A DNA stretch of 64,000 nt from an uncultured Roseburia sp. (GTDB lineage: Bacteria > Bacillota > Clostridia > Lachnospirales > Lachnospiraceae). The stretch lies in NCBI GenBank assembly GCA_947573605.1, contig CANPGM010000005.1, positions 1 to 64,000 on the forward strand. The letters run 5' to 3'. Within the stretch, counting starts at the first letter, position 1. Every line of letters starts with the position of its first letter. The position numbers were made by a program, and so were the translations under genes. Positions 33,708 through 42,015 of the stretch are shown in pieces. The notes under the pieces were generated by a model that saw only the letters and a list, made by a program, of their open reading frames with translations, was not told the DNA's origin and ran no database searches.

Positions 33708-35105
33708 GACAATTTCGGGAAATTCCATAAAGTGAGACGCTTTAATCAGTATCGTATCCCCTTCTTTTATCTCTTTTAAGAGCGCTTCCGACAGCGCTTC
33801 CTTCGTTTCAAAGCGACTGATTCGAATATGTCCGTCCGTCTCTTTTGCCCCGGCCATAATCTCCTTTGAAAGCTCCCCGGTGCAGTAAAGCAGATCGATT
33901 CCCTTGCCTTTGAAATGCGCGCCGACCTCGTAATGCAGCTTTTTAGTATCCTCTCCAAGTTCTCCCATATCACCCAAAACAGCAATTTTTCTGCCGGACG
34001 CTTTTGAAAGCACGTCAAGCGACGCTTTCATAGAGACCGGATTTGCATTGTAACAGTCGTCGATAATTGTGATTCCGTCTTTTCGGATGAGGTTATTTCT
34101 TCCGGCGATCGTCTGCACGGATTCGATTCCCCGTTTCATTTCCTCCGCCGTAAGACCGAGCGCAGTCCCGGCCGACACAGCCGCAAGCGCATTATAGACA
34201 TTATGGCGGCCCGCAATCGGAATTTCTACGGAAAAAGTCTCTTCTCCCGCATCGCCTGTTATATGAATGACCGCCCCCGTTCCCGTCAGTCCAAGCTCTG
34301 TTATCCCGGTCGCATAAATCCGCTTTTTCGCTCCCCTCTTCTGCCCTTCCAACGTATCCAAAAGCAGCGGTTCCTTTTCCGTTCCATAAAATAAAACCGG
34401 CCTTCCGTCTACATCTGTAATATTACAGAGCTTATCGTCGTCTCCGTTTAAAACCGCAATCCCGTTTTCCGTCATATGTGAAAAGCACTCTGTCTTAGCC
34501 TTTAAAATTCCGTCCCTTGATATCAGTCGTTCCAAATGAGAATATCCTATATTTGTAATGACGCAGATGTCTGGTTTTGCCATCTCCGCCAGACGATGCA
34601 TTTCCCCGAAATCGGATATTCCCATTTCAAGAACCGCAACTTCATGCTCTTTTTTGATTTTAAAAATGGTAAGCGGAAGACCGATTTCGTTGTTCAAATT
34701 CCCCTCTGTCTTTAAGACGCAGTATTTCTGTGACAGTACGGACGCAATCATTTCTTTGGTGCTTGTTTTTCCGACGCTTCCGATGACTCCGACTACTTTA
34801 ATATCAAGCGTACGCCGATAATACGCCGCAATCTTTTTCATTGCCTCTTCGGCGGATTCCACAAGGATATAAGGCCCGGCCGGCTGCTCTATTCTTTGCT
34901 CGGAAAGGGCGGCAAGCGCTCCCTTTGAGAAAACCTCCGGTATAAATGAATGTCCGTCTACTCTCGCGCCTTTAATCGGAACAAACAGAAAATCCTTTTC
35001 AACCAGACGGCTGTCCGTTACTACCCCCGCAGCCGATCTTTTTTTGTCCGCCTCACTCCCGTAATAAGTACCGCCGCAGGCAGCGGCAATCTGTTCCAGC
35101 GTCAT
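33690..35105 (-). CDS. murF: UDP-N-acetylmuramoyl-tripeptide--D-alanyl-D-alanine ligase
   Basis: A 471-residue cytoplasmic Mur ligase adding the D-Ala-D-Ala dipeptide to the peptidoglycan precursor. It has the uridine-binding N-terminal domain, P-loop VIGSVGKTSTKEMIASVL, central YNALAAVSAGTALG and the C-terminal DDCYNANPVSMKASLDVL. Length and motifs are normal. It follows ddl on the same strand, joining dipeptide synthesis with its use. The first gene product would take D-Ala-D-Ser only if VanG products are made. A long hairpin leader stands before GAGGGAAA and the ATG. Confidence 0.96.
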   Translation of the reverse strand: MTLEQIAAACGGTYYGSEADKKRSAAGVVTDSRLVEKDFLFVPIKGARVDGHSFIPEVFSKGALAALSEQRIEQPAGPYILVESAEEAMKKIAAYYRRTLDIKVVGVIGSVGKTSTKEMIASVLSQKYCVLKTEGNLNNEIGLPLTIFKIKKEHEVAVLEMGISDFGEMHRLAEMAKPDICVITNIGYSHLERLISRDGILKAKTECFSHMTENGIAVLNGDDDKLCNITDVDGRPVLFYGTEKEPLLLDTLEGQKRGAKKRIYATGITELGLTGTGAVIHITGDAGEETFSVEIPIAGRHNVYNALAAVSAGTALGLTAEEMKRGIESVQTIAGRNNLIRKDGITIIDDCYNANPVSMKASLDVLSKASGRKIAVLGDMGELGEDTKKLHYEVGAHFKGKGIDLLYCTGELSKEIMAGAKETDGHIRISRFETKEALSEALLKEIKEGDTILIKASHFMEFPEIVKKLQA

Positions 35106-35111
35106 ATTTTT

Positions 35112-35172
35112 CCCTCGTTTCTGCGCTGCTTTATTTTAAGTTTGCTGTCAGGCAGCGCACGGACACAAACCT
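35112..35172 (-). repeat. Leader hairpin ahead of murF
   Basis: GTGCGCTGC and GCAGCGC arms flank an A/T-rich loop directly before the murF ribosome binding site. A closely similar sequence (GTGCGCTGC ... GCAGCGCAGAAA) precedes the gene at 46588-47988. It belongs to the recurrent leader hairpins described in the findings. Confidence 0.5.
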
Positions 35173-35200
35173 GTAATTATACTAGTTCTATTCCACACTT

Positions 35201-36256
35201 TTATGCTTCCTCATACTTTTTCAATGAAACTTTTATGAGAAGTTCGCACAGCTCATGAAAATCGATCCCCACCGCATTCGCCTCCTGCGGCAGAAGACTC
35301 GTAGGCGTCATTCCCGGAAGCGTATTCACTTCCAGACAGAAAATCTCGTTTTTATCGTTTAAAAGGAAATCGGTTCTGGAATATGTGGCAAGCCCTAAAA
35401 CCTCCGATGCCCGTTTTGCATATTCCTGCATCCTGTTCGCAATCTCCGGCAAAAGATCCGCCGGGCACGTTTCGACGGCGCCTCCCTTTGTATATTTGTT
35501 TCTGTAATCATAAAATCCCTTTACCGGAGCAATCTCAATTACCGGAAGCGCCTTTCCGTCAATGATACTGACCGAAAACTCTCTCCCCTGAATATAATCT
35601 TCCAGTAAAATACAATCCTCCAGAAGAAACGCGGCGTCAACCGCCTGTTTCAGTTCTTCCGAGTCCGCTGCAATAGAAATGCCGATACTTGAACCGCCGC
35701 AGCAAGGCTTTATGATGCAGGGAAAGTTGATAGTAAGCTCCGAAAGCTTCGGGCGTTCTTTCTTTTTCAGCAGCATTCCGTGCGGCGTCGGAATATTGCC
35801 GGAAAGAAACAGCTGCTTTGCGATTCCCTTATCCATCGCAAGCGCGCTGCCTTTATATCCGCTTCCCGTATAACGGACGCCGAACAAATCAAAAGCCGCC
35901 TGTATCCTTCCGTCCTCTCCGTTCTCTCCATGCAGCGCAATAAAAACAAGATCCGCCATTTGACATAATTCCATTACATTCGGCCCGAAAAAACCGTCCG
36001 GGTAATCCGCTCTCTTTGCTCTGACTGCCGCGATATCCGGCGCCTCTTCCGTAATCTCCGATACGCCTGCCTCTTCTGTCGCAGCCCGCTCAAAAATCTC
36101 CTCTAAGCTTTCCCCCGGAACGCCGTATCCCAGATACGCATCCAGCAGGAGCGCCTGATGTCCGTTGTCCCTTAATGCCCCCGCAACCATTTCTCCCGTT
36201 TTCAAGGATACGTCTCTTTCCGTACTAAGACCGCCCGTCAAAACAACAATCTTCAT
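35201..36256 (-). CDS. ddl: D-alanine--D-alanine ligase
   Basis: A 351-residue ATP-grasp enzyme making D-Ala-D-Ala. It begins KIVVLTGGLSTERDVSLKTG and has ALHGENGEDGRIQAAFDLFG, FPCIIKPCCGGSSIGISI (ATP site), the omega loop FYDYRNKYTKGGAVETCPAD and ending FCLEVNTLPGMTPTSLLPQE (metal ligands). Compared with the VanG-type ligase at 40939 it has the Ddl-like YDYxNKY loop rather than FDFTEKY, so it should be the normal housekeeping ligase. An insert near residues 60-90 (rich in Glu/Ala) is characteristic of clostridial forms. murF lies downstream. Confidence 0.95.
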   Translation of the reverse strand: MKIVVLTGGLSTERDVSLKTGEMVAGALRDNGHQALLLDAYLGYGVPGESLEEIFERAATEEAGVSEITEEAPDIAAVRAKRADYPDGFFGPNVMELCQMADLVFIALHGENGEDGRIQAAFDLFGVRYTGSGYKGSALAMDKGIAKQLFLSGNIPTPHGMLLKKKERPKLSELTINFPCIIKPCCGGSSIGISIAADSEELKQAVDAAFLLEDCILLEDYIQGREFSVSIIDGKALPVIEIAPVKGFYDYRNKYTKGGAVETCPADLLPEIANRMQEYAKRASEVLGLATYSRTDFLLNDKNEIFCLEVNTLPGMTPTSLLPQEANAVGIDFHELCELLIKVSLKKYEEA

Positions 36257-36451
36257 TTATGCAACATTTCCTCTCATTTTACAGCATATCAATACATAGT
36301 CAGGCGATTTCTGCCTTTTCGTAATAGTACCTTTTTTTTCACTGCCTGACAATACAAAATAGTGCCGCATTCCGCCCCGAAACCAGCACTATTTACAATA
36401 CCGTACGCTTCCCTGTTATTATATTAAATTCCGCTCTGCCTGTACCTGTTC

Positions 36452-36718
36452 CTATGTATTCCGTTTCCCGTCCGCCAGCCGGACCAGGCATAGAAATACG
36501 TGCCTGGCCAAAAGCTCCTCCTCTGATATCATGCTGCCGTACCGGTAGACCTTCCCCCGCATTTCCTCCCACTCCATTCCGTCATAATTGACGATAATAT
36601 CATGCAGAACCGAAAGCCGTTCCGTATTCATTGTGATACTTGCATAAAAATTCCGGCAGATTGCGCCGCTTCCGCAGACCGCCCCTAACATTTCGTTAAT
36701 CATATCGCTGTTTTTCAC
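36452..36718 (-). CDS. Hypothetical protein, 88 residues
   Basis: A small soluble protein that I do not recognise. It has an N-terminal helix (MINEMLGAVCGSGAICRNFY) and a C-terminal helix (EEELLARHVFLCLVRLADGK). It is conserved-looking in codon use with its neighbours and lies between hpf and ddl on the same strand, after a nested hairpin (36768-36813). Function unknown. Confidence 0.5.
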   Translation of the reverse strand: MKNSDMINEMLGAVCGSGAICRNFYASITMNTERLSVLHDIIVNYDGMEWEEMRGKVYRYGSMISEEELLARHVFLCLVRLADGKRNT

Positions 36719-36767
36719 CGTATCCTCACCTCTGTAAAATAGTCCCAGGAAAGCTGCTACTATTATA

Positions 36768-36813
36768 ACAGCCGGTAGACAAAAACGCGATTCGCGTTTT
36801 GAATACCGGCTGT
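36768..36813 (-). terminator. Nested hairpin downstream of hpf
   Basis: Perfect outer arms ACAGCCGGTA/TACCGGCTGT (36768-36777, 36804-36813) enclose an inner stem AAAACGCG/CGCGTTTT with a 3-base loop. On the minus strand the inner stem is followed by TTTTTG, so it can end hpf transcription. Confidence 0.6.
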
Positions 36814-36853
36814 TCGCTTTGCCAAGTCTTCTTTTACTGCGTGCTTATGAGGT

Positions 36854-37381
36854 CTATTCCGGCTCTATCAGTCCGTAAGTATTCGCTTTTCTCTTATATA
36901 CGACGTTGACCTCCTCTGTCTCCGCGTTGACGAATACATAAAAATCATGCCCTAAAAGCTCCATCTGCACACATGCATCTTCGGGATACATCGGCTTCAT
37001 ATCAAACTTCTTCACACGGTCGATCTTAATCTCCTCGTCCTCTTCAGACTTGTCCTCCAAAAACTCCTGCTTGAAAACGGATTCCGCGTTCTGCTGCTTC
37101 GTCACCAGCTTCGTACGATATTTCTTCAACTGACGTTCGATTACTTCCTCCACCAGGTCAATCGAAATATACATATCGCTGCTGACCTGCTCGGAGCGGA
37201 TGATGTTTCCCTTCATCGGAATCGTAACCTCAACCTTCTGCCGTTCCTTTTCCACGCTCAAGGTCACATATACGTCTGTATCAGGTGTAAAGTACTTCTC
37301 CAGTCTGTTCAGCTTCTTCTCGACTGCGCTCTTTAACCCTTCGGTTAACTCAATATTCCTGCCTGTGATTTTTATTCTCAT
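36854..37381 (-). CDS. hpf: Ribosome hibernation promoting factor, long form
   Basis: A 175-residue HPF/RaiA protein. The N-terminal S30AE domain (KITGRNIELTEGLKSAVEKK, then DVYVTLSVEKERQKVEVTI) sits in the 30S decoding site. The C-terminal dimerisation domain (KRFDMKPMYPEDACVQMELL-like region ending FYVFVNAETEEVNVVYKRK) joins two 70S ribosomes into inactive 100S particles in stationary phase. The length is typical of the long form of Firmicutes. A promoter stands 37 bp upstream of the start. Confidence 0.95.
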   Translation of the reverse strand: MRIKITGRNIELTEGLKSAVEKKLNRLEKYFTPDTDVYVTLSVEKERQKVEVTIPMKGNIIRSEQVSSDMYISIDLVEEVIERQLKKYRTKLVTKQQNAESVFKQEFLEDKSEEDEEIKIDRVKKFDMKPMYPEDACVQMELLGHDFYVFVNAETEEVNVVYKRKANTYGLIEPE

Positions 37382-37417
37382 GATGTCAACCCCTTTGCCG
37401 TTTATTTTTATGCTCCT

Positions 37418-37445
37418 ATTATATCATATTACACGACATTATCAA
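37418..37445 (-). promoter_or_regulatory. hpf promoter
   Basis: On the minus strand TTGATA (37440-37445), a 16-bp spacer and TATAAT (37418-37423) give a near-consensus sigma-A promoter for hpf. Confidence 0.65.
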
Positions 37446-37565
37446 TAAATTTTTTATAATCGAAAGAATTTTTTTCTTCTTTTTATAAACTTTCTGAAAA
37501 CTCTGTTTTCGTCGTATTATACGCTCTCTTGATAAGGACATACAAATTCCCGGCTTTTTATCCGG

Positions 37566-38351
37566 TTATTGGGCTTTTCGAATCAGCTCCTTCGCTGCTG
37601 ACGCTTCTTCTTTTGTAAGCTGCGGCGTGCCCTTGAGCGGATAGGAAATCCCCATATTTTCATATTTTACTTCACCGAGCGAATGGTAAGGCAGAACCTC
37701 CAGCTTTTCCACATTCTGAAGCGTCTTTAAAAAACGGCCGAGCTCGCGTAACTCTTTTTCGTCCGAGGTAATACCAGGAACAACCACATGACGAATCCAG
37801 ACAGGCTTTCTGATATCGTCCAGATATTTCGCAAAATCCAGAATTTTTCCGTTGGAATGACCGGTGAGCTTCCAGTGCTCCTCCTCCCTGATATGTTTAA
37901 TATCCAAAAGCACAAGGTCTGTCACATCCATCAAAACTTCAAGCTCTTCCATGCTGATTTTGCTTCGTTCGTCTTCCCATCTTCCCGTCTCTTTTCTCGT
38001 TTTCTCCGCCGGACCGCGCTTTTGCTCCGGAAACATAATGCCAGAGGTGTCAAGGCAGGTATGAATGCCCCGTTCCTTTGCTTTTGAAAATAACTCTGTC
38101 AAAAATTGATTCTGCATCATCGGCTCGCCTCCGGAGGCCGTCAGACCCCCGGTCCGGTAAAAGCTTCTGTTCCGCTCCAGCCGTTCTAAAATCTCCTCCG
38201 CACTCATTTTCTCACCGTCTTTGAGAATCCAGGAATCCGGGTTATGACAGTAGGCGCACCGCATCGGACAGCCCTGAAAAAATACGACAAAACGTACGCC
38301 GGGCCCGTCCACGGTTCCAAATGATTCAATTGAATGAATATACCCTTTCAT
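37566..38351 (-). CDS. pflA: Pyruvate formate-lyase activating enzyme
   Basis: A 261-residue radical SAM enzyme that installs the glycyl radical on PflB. The [4Fe-4S] motif is CPMRCAYCHNPDSW (C-x3-C-x2-C). It is followed by GGEPMMQNQFLTELF (SAM GGE motif), DLVLLDIKHIREEEHWKLTG and WIRHVVVPGITSDEKEL. The ATG at 38351 has AGAGGAAAG upstream, and a GC hairpin precedes that. It follows pflB by 52 bp. A region near residue 125 (PEQKRGPAEKTRKETGRWED) is an insertion relative to the common 240-residue forms. Confidence 0.95.
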   Translation of the reverse strand: MKGYIHSIESFGTVDGPGVRFVVFFQGCPMRCAYCHNPDSWILKDGEKMSAEEILERLERNRSFYRTGGLTASGGEPMMQNQFLTELFSKAKERGIHTCLDTSGIMFPEQKRGPAEKTRKETGRWEDERSKISMEELEVLMDVTDLVLLDIKHIREEEHWKLTGHSNGKILDFAKYLDDIRKPVWIRHVVVPGITSDEKELRELGRFLKTLQNVEKLEVLPYHSLGEVKYENMGISYPLKGTPQLTKEEASAAKELIRKAQ

Positions 38352-38403
38352 CTTTCCTCTCATTCTGCCGCTTTTGGCGGCGCATACAATCGACGTACCG
38401 GCA

Positions 38404-40632
38404 TTACATCCGCTCATGGAAGGTACGCGCAATTACCTCATCCTGCTGTTCCTTTGTAAGTTTGATGAAATTCACGGCATAACCCGAAACGCGGATGGTA
38501 AGCTGCGGGTAGAGTTCCGGGTGTTTCTGCGCATCTAACAGCGTATCTCTGTTTAACACATTGACATTAAGATGATGTCCCCCTTTGCCTGCATATCCGT
38601 CAAGCAGCGCGGCAAGATTTTCCTTTTCACTCTCCAGGTCCTTTCCTAGCGCATCCGGAACAATCGTAAACGTATTGGAAATACCGTCCTGCGAATCCAT
38701 AAACGGCAATTTTGCAATCGAAGCAAGCGAGGCGACGGCTCCGCTTTTATCACGTCCGTGCATCGGGTTTGCTCCCGGCGCAAACGAAACGCCCCGTTTT
38801 CTCCCGTCCGGCGTTGCTCCCGTATTTTTACCATAGGATACATTTGAAGTAATCGTAAGAATGGAAGTTGTCGGGATTCCGCCGCGGTAAGTGTGATTGC
38901 CCTTTACATCATTGATAAACGTACGGAGCACCTCTATTGCAATTTTGTCAACCCGATCATCGTCGTTTCCATATTTCGGGAAATCTCCCTCAATTTCAAA
39001 ATCAACGGCGATCCCTTTTTCGTTACGAACCGGTTTTACCTTTGCGTATCTGATTGCGGACAGGGAATCGGCGACAACGGAAAATCCCGCGATTCCTGTT
39101 GCAAACCAGCGCGTCACCTTTTTATCATGCAGCGCCATTTCGATTTTTTCATAACAGTATTTATCATGCATATAATGAATGATATTTAATGCGTTGACAT
39201 ATACCCCGGTAAGCCATTTCAGCATATCTGTAAATGCCTGCCAAACCTCGTCAAAATCAAGATACTCGGAAGTAATCGGGCGGTATTTCGGGCCGATCTG
39301 TTTTTCGCTTATTTCATCCACGCCCCCGTTTATCGCATACAAAAGACATTTTGCCAGATTGACTCTGGCTCCGAAAAACTGCATTTCTTTGCCTATCCGC
39401 ATGGAAGAAACACAGCAGGCTATCCCATAGTCGTCCCCGTGAACCACACGCATCACATCGTCGTTTTCATATTGTACCGCAGAATGTTTGATCGAAGTCT
39501 CCGCACAAAACCGCTTAAAGTTTTCCGGCAGCTTCACGGACCAGAGCACCGTCATATTCGGCTCCGGCGCCGCGCCGATATTATTCAGCGTATTTAAGAA
39601 ACGATACGACATCTTTGTAACCAGATGTCTTCCGTCGATTCCCATTCCCGCAATTGCTTCCGTCACCCAGGTAGGATCGCCCGCAAAAATATTGTTATAT
39701 TCCGGCGTCCTCGCAAATTTAATCAGCCGAAGCTTCATCACAAACTGATCGACGATTTCCTGTATCTCTTTTTCGGTAAATGTTCCTTCCGCAAGGTCGC
39801 GCTCAGCGTAAATATCAAGAAAAGTCGAAGTACGTCCGAGACTCATCGCCGCGCCGTTTTGCTCCTTTACCGCGGCAAGATAGGAAAAATAAAGTGTCTG
39901 CACCGCTTCTTTTATGTTAGTTGCCGGTTTACTGATATCGCAGCCGTAAATTCCCGCGAGCTCTTTTAAAAGCCCCAGCGCCCGTATCTGCTCCGACAAT
40001 TCCTCGCGCTCTCTGATCACGTCGGAATACATTATGGTTCGCGTGGAATCAAGCTGCGCTTTTTTGTCCTCAATTAAAAAATCAACCCCGTAAAGCGCGG
40101 GCCTTCTGTAATCGCCGATAATTCGCCCGCGCCCGTAGGCATCCGGCAGTCCCGTAATAATATGCGCGCTCCTGCAGGCGCGCATTTCCGGCGTATAAGC
40201 GTCAAACACGCCTGCGTTATGCGTCTTTCTGTGAATCGTAAAAAATTCCGTGATCTCCGGGTCTACCGTATAGCCGTTGTCTTCGCATGCTTTCGCAGCC
40301 ATACGGATTCCGCCGTAAGGCTGCAGCGAGCGTTTAAACGGTTTGTCCGTTTGAAATCCTACGATTTTTTCTTTCTCTTTATTCAGATAGCCCGGTCCGT
40401 GAGAGGTGATCGTCGAAATTATTTTCGTATCCATATCCAGTACGCCGCCCGCTTCTCTTTCCTGCTTTGACAGCTCTAATACCTGCTGCCATAAATCCGT
40501 CGTATCCTGAGTCGGTCCCTCTAAAAACGCTCCGTCTCCGTCATATGGATGATAATTCCGCTGAATAAAATCCCTGACATTGACTTCCGTTTCCCAGACG
40601 CCGGACTCAAAATTTCTCCATTCGTTTCGCAT
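38404..40632 (-). CDS. pflB: Formate C-acetyltransferase (pyruvate formate-lyase)
   Basis: A 742-residue glycyl radical enzyme converting pyruvate and CoA to formate and acetyl-CoA in anaerobic fermentation. The adjacent catalytic cysteines are in [18 protein letters not shown], and the glycyl radical loop [14 protein letters not shown] lies near the C-terminus. PAPNMT-like [13 protein letters not shown] and [20 protein letters not shown] are typical. AGGAAAAACG precedes the ATG. It forms an operon with pflA and is divergent from vanG. It marks a strictly anaerobic or facultatively fermentative host. Confidence 0.98.
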   Translation of the reverse strand: MRNEWRNFESGVWETEVNVRDFIQRNYHPYDGDGAFLEGPTQDTTDLWQQVLELSKQEREAGGVLDMDTKIISTITSHGPGYLNKEKEKIVGFQTDKPFKRSLQPYGGIRMAAKACEDNGYTVDPEITEFFTIHRKTHNAGVFDAYTPEMRACRSAHIITGLPDAYGRGRIIGDYRRPALYGVDFLIEDKKAQLDSTRTIMYSDVIREREELSEQIRALGLLKELAGIYGCDISKPATNIKEAVQTLYFSYLAAVKEQNGAAMSLGRTSTFLDIYAERDLAEGTFTEKEIQEIVDQFVMKLRLIKFARTPEYNNIFAGDPTWVTEAIAGMGIDGRHLVTKMSYRFLNTLNNIGAAPEPNMTVLWSVKLPENFKRFCAETSIKHSAVQYENDDVMRVVHGDDYGIACCVSSMRIGKEMQFFGARVNLAKCLLYAINGGVDEISEKQIGPKYRPITSEYLDFDEVWQAFTDMLKWLTGVYVNALNIIHYMHDKYCYEKIEMALHDKKVTRWFATGIAGFSVVADSLSAIRYAKVKPVRNEKGIAVDFEIEGDFPKYGNDDDRVDKIAIEVLRTFINDVKGNHTYRGGIPTTSILTITSNVSYGKNTGATPDGRKRGVSFAPGANPMHGRDKSGAVASLASIAKLPFMDSQDGISNTFTIVPDALGKDLESEKENLAALLDGYAGKGGHHLNVNVLNRDTLLDAQKHPELYPQLTIRVSGYAVNFIKLTKEQQDEVIARTFHERM

Positions 40633-40866
40633 CTTCGTTTTTCCTGCCTTTCTTTCTATAGCCTTTTTGCTTTTTGTATCATAAATCTGATAAAAGGGTT
40701 CCCTTTCAGAAAGAAAAGTATCCCTTTTTCCCTTTTTTATTGTTATGAACTTGCCTCTAAAACGGCAGCCGGAAAAATTCTTTAAAAATGATTTAAATTT
40801 CCGTCCTCCTTCTTTACATTTAATTTTTAAAGCAGTATGCTAAAAAAGCATGGCAGGCGCGGAAAT

Positions 40867-40895
40867 TTGACAGATAAACATGCTTGCAATAAAAT
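40867..40895 (+). promoter_or_regulatory. Near-consensus sigma-A promoter of vanG-vanT
   Basis: TTGACA (40867-40872), exactly 17 bases and TAAAAT (40890-40895) lie 43 bp before the vanG start. No clear VanR-type operator is visible, so basal or constitutive expression is likely. Confidence 0.8.
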
Positions 40896-40938
40896 AGAAA
40901 AAAAACCATATATTTTAATAGAGAGAAAGGACAGGAAA

Positions 40939-41991
40939 ATGAACAAACTTAACATTGCCGTTTTTTTCGGGGGCTGTTCCTCCGAGTACAGTATATCTTT
41001 GGAATCCGCCTATTCCGTAATCCACAGCATGAACCGGGAAAAATACAATCCGGTTATGATCGGCATTACACAAAAAGGAAGCTGGTACTATTATGAAGGA
41101 GACGAAAGAAAAATAAAAAGCGACGCCTGGTTCAACGAATACGAATGCACCTCGGCGCTGCTTTCTCCCGATAAAGGCGCACAAAAGCTGCTGGTTCTTC
41201 GAAAGGACGGCATTGAATATATCAAAATCGACGCAGCGCTTCCGGTGCTTCACGGCAGAAACGGAGAAGACGGTACGATACAGGGGCTGATCGAGCTTTC
41301 CGGCATTCCGTTAATCGGCTGCGGCACGCTCTCTTCCGCTCTCTGCATGGATAAGGACCGCGCGCACAGGCTGGCAGGCGAAGCAGGCGTAAAGATTCCC
41401 ACCGCAGCCGTGCTGACGCCGGAAACGCCTCTCTCCTTCGCCTCGCAATTTGCGGCGGAGATCGGCTATCCGCTTTATGTAAAGCCGGTGAAGGCAGGTT
41501 CCTCTTACGGCGTCACGCGCGTAGAAGCGCCGGAGCAGCTCTCGGACGCCGTAGCCCTTGCATTCCAATACGACAATCAGGTGATTATCGAAAACAATAT
41601 CGAAGGCTTTGAAGTCGGCTGCGCCGTTCTTGGAAACGAGACTTTGTTAGTCGGAGAAGTGGACGAAATCGAGCTTTCCGCAGGATTTTTCGATTTTACT
41701 GAAAAGTACACGCTGAAGACTTCGGCGATTCACGTACCGGCGCGCATCAGCAAAGAAAAGTCGGATGAAATCAAAGAAACGGCAAAAATTGTTTACCGGG
41801 CGCTGGGATGCACGGGTTTTGCACGCGTTGATTTATTTTTAAAGCCGGACGGAACTATTGTCTTTAACGAAATTAATACGATACCGGGCTTTACGGAGCA
41901 CAGCCGCTATCCCGGAATGATGAAGGCCGCAGGCTATTCCTTCGACGAAGTGATAGAGCGGATTATTAATCTTGCACTGAAATATGAATAG
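40939..41991 (+). CDS. vanG: D-alanine--D-serine ligase, VanG type
   Basis: A 350-residue ATP-grasp ligase. It strongly resembles VanG over its whole length: IAVFFGGCSSEYSISLESAY, VLHGRNGEDGTIQGLIELSG, CGTLSSALCMDKDRAHRLAG, YPLYVKPVKAGSSYGV, GFEVGCAVLG, the omega loop FFDFTEKYTLKT and VFNEINTIPGFTEHSRYPGM. VanG enzymes make D-Ala-D-Ser, which ends peptidoglycan precursors with low vancomycin affinity. The ATG at 40939 follows AAAGGACAGG. vanT follows after 24 bp. The genes vanXY, vanW, vanR and vanS of complete vanG clusters are absent from this locus, so resistance cannot be assumed. Confidence 0.93.
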   Translation: MNKLNIAVFFGGCSSEYSISLESAYSVIHSMNREKYNPVMIGITQKGSWYYYEGDERKIKSDAWFNEYECTSALLSPDKGAQKLLVLRKDGIEYIKIDAALPVLHGRNGEDGTIQGLIELSGIPLIGCGTLSSALCMDKDRAHRLAGEAGVKIPTAAVLTPETPLSFASQFAAEIGYPLYVKPVKAGSSYGVTRVEAPEQLSDAVALAFQYDNQVIIENNIEGFEVGCAVLGNETLLVGEVDEIELSAGFFDFTEKYTLKTSAIHVPARISKEKSDEIKETAKIVYRALGCTGFARVDLFLKPDGTIVFNEINTIPGFTEHSRYPGMMKAAGYSFDEVIERIINLALKYE

Positions 41992-42015
41992 ATTGCAGTT
42001 TACTGGAGGTAACAA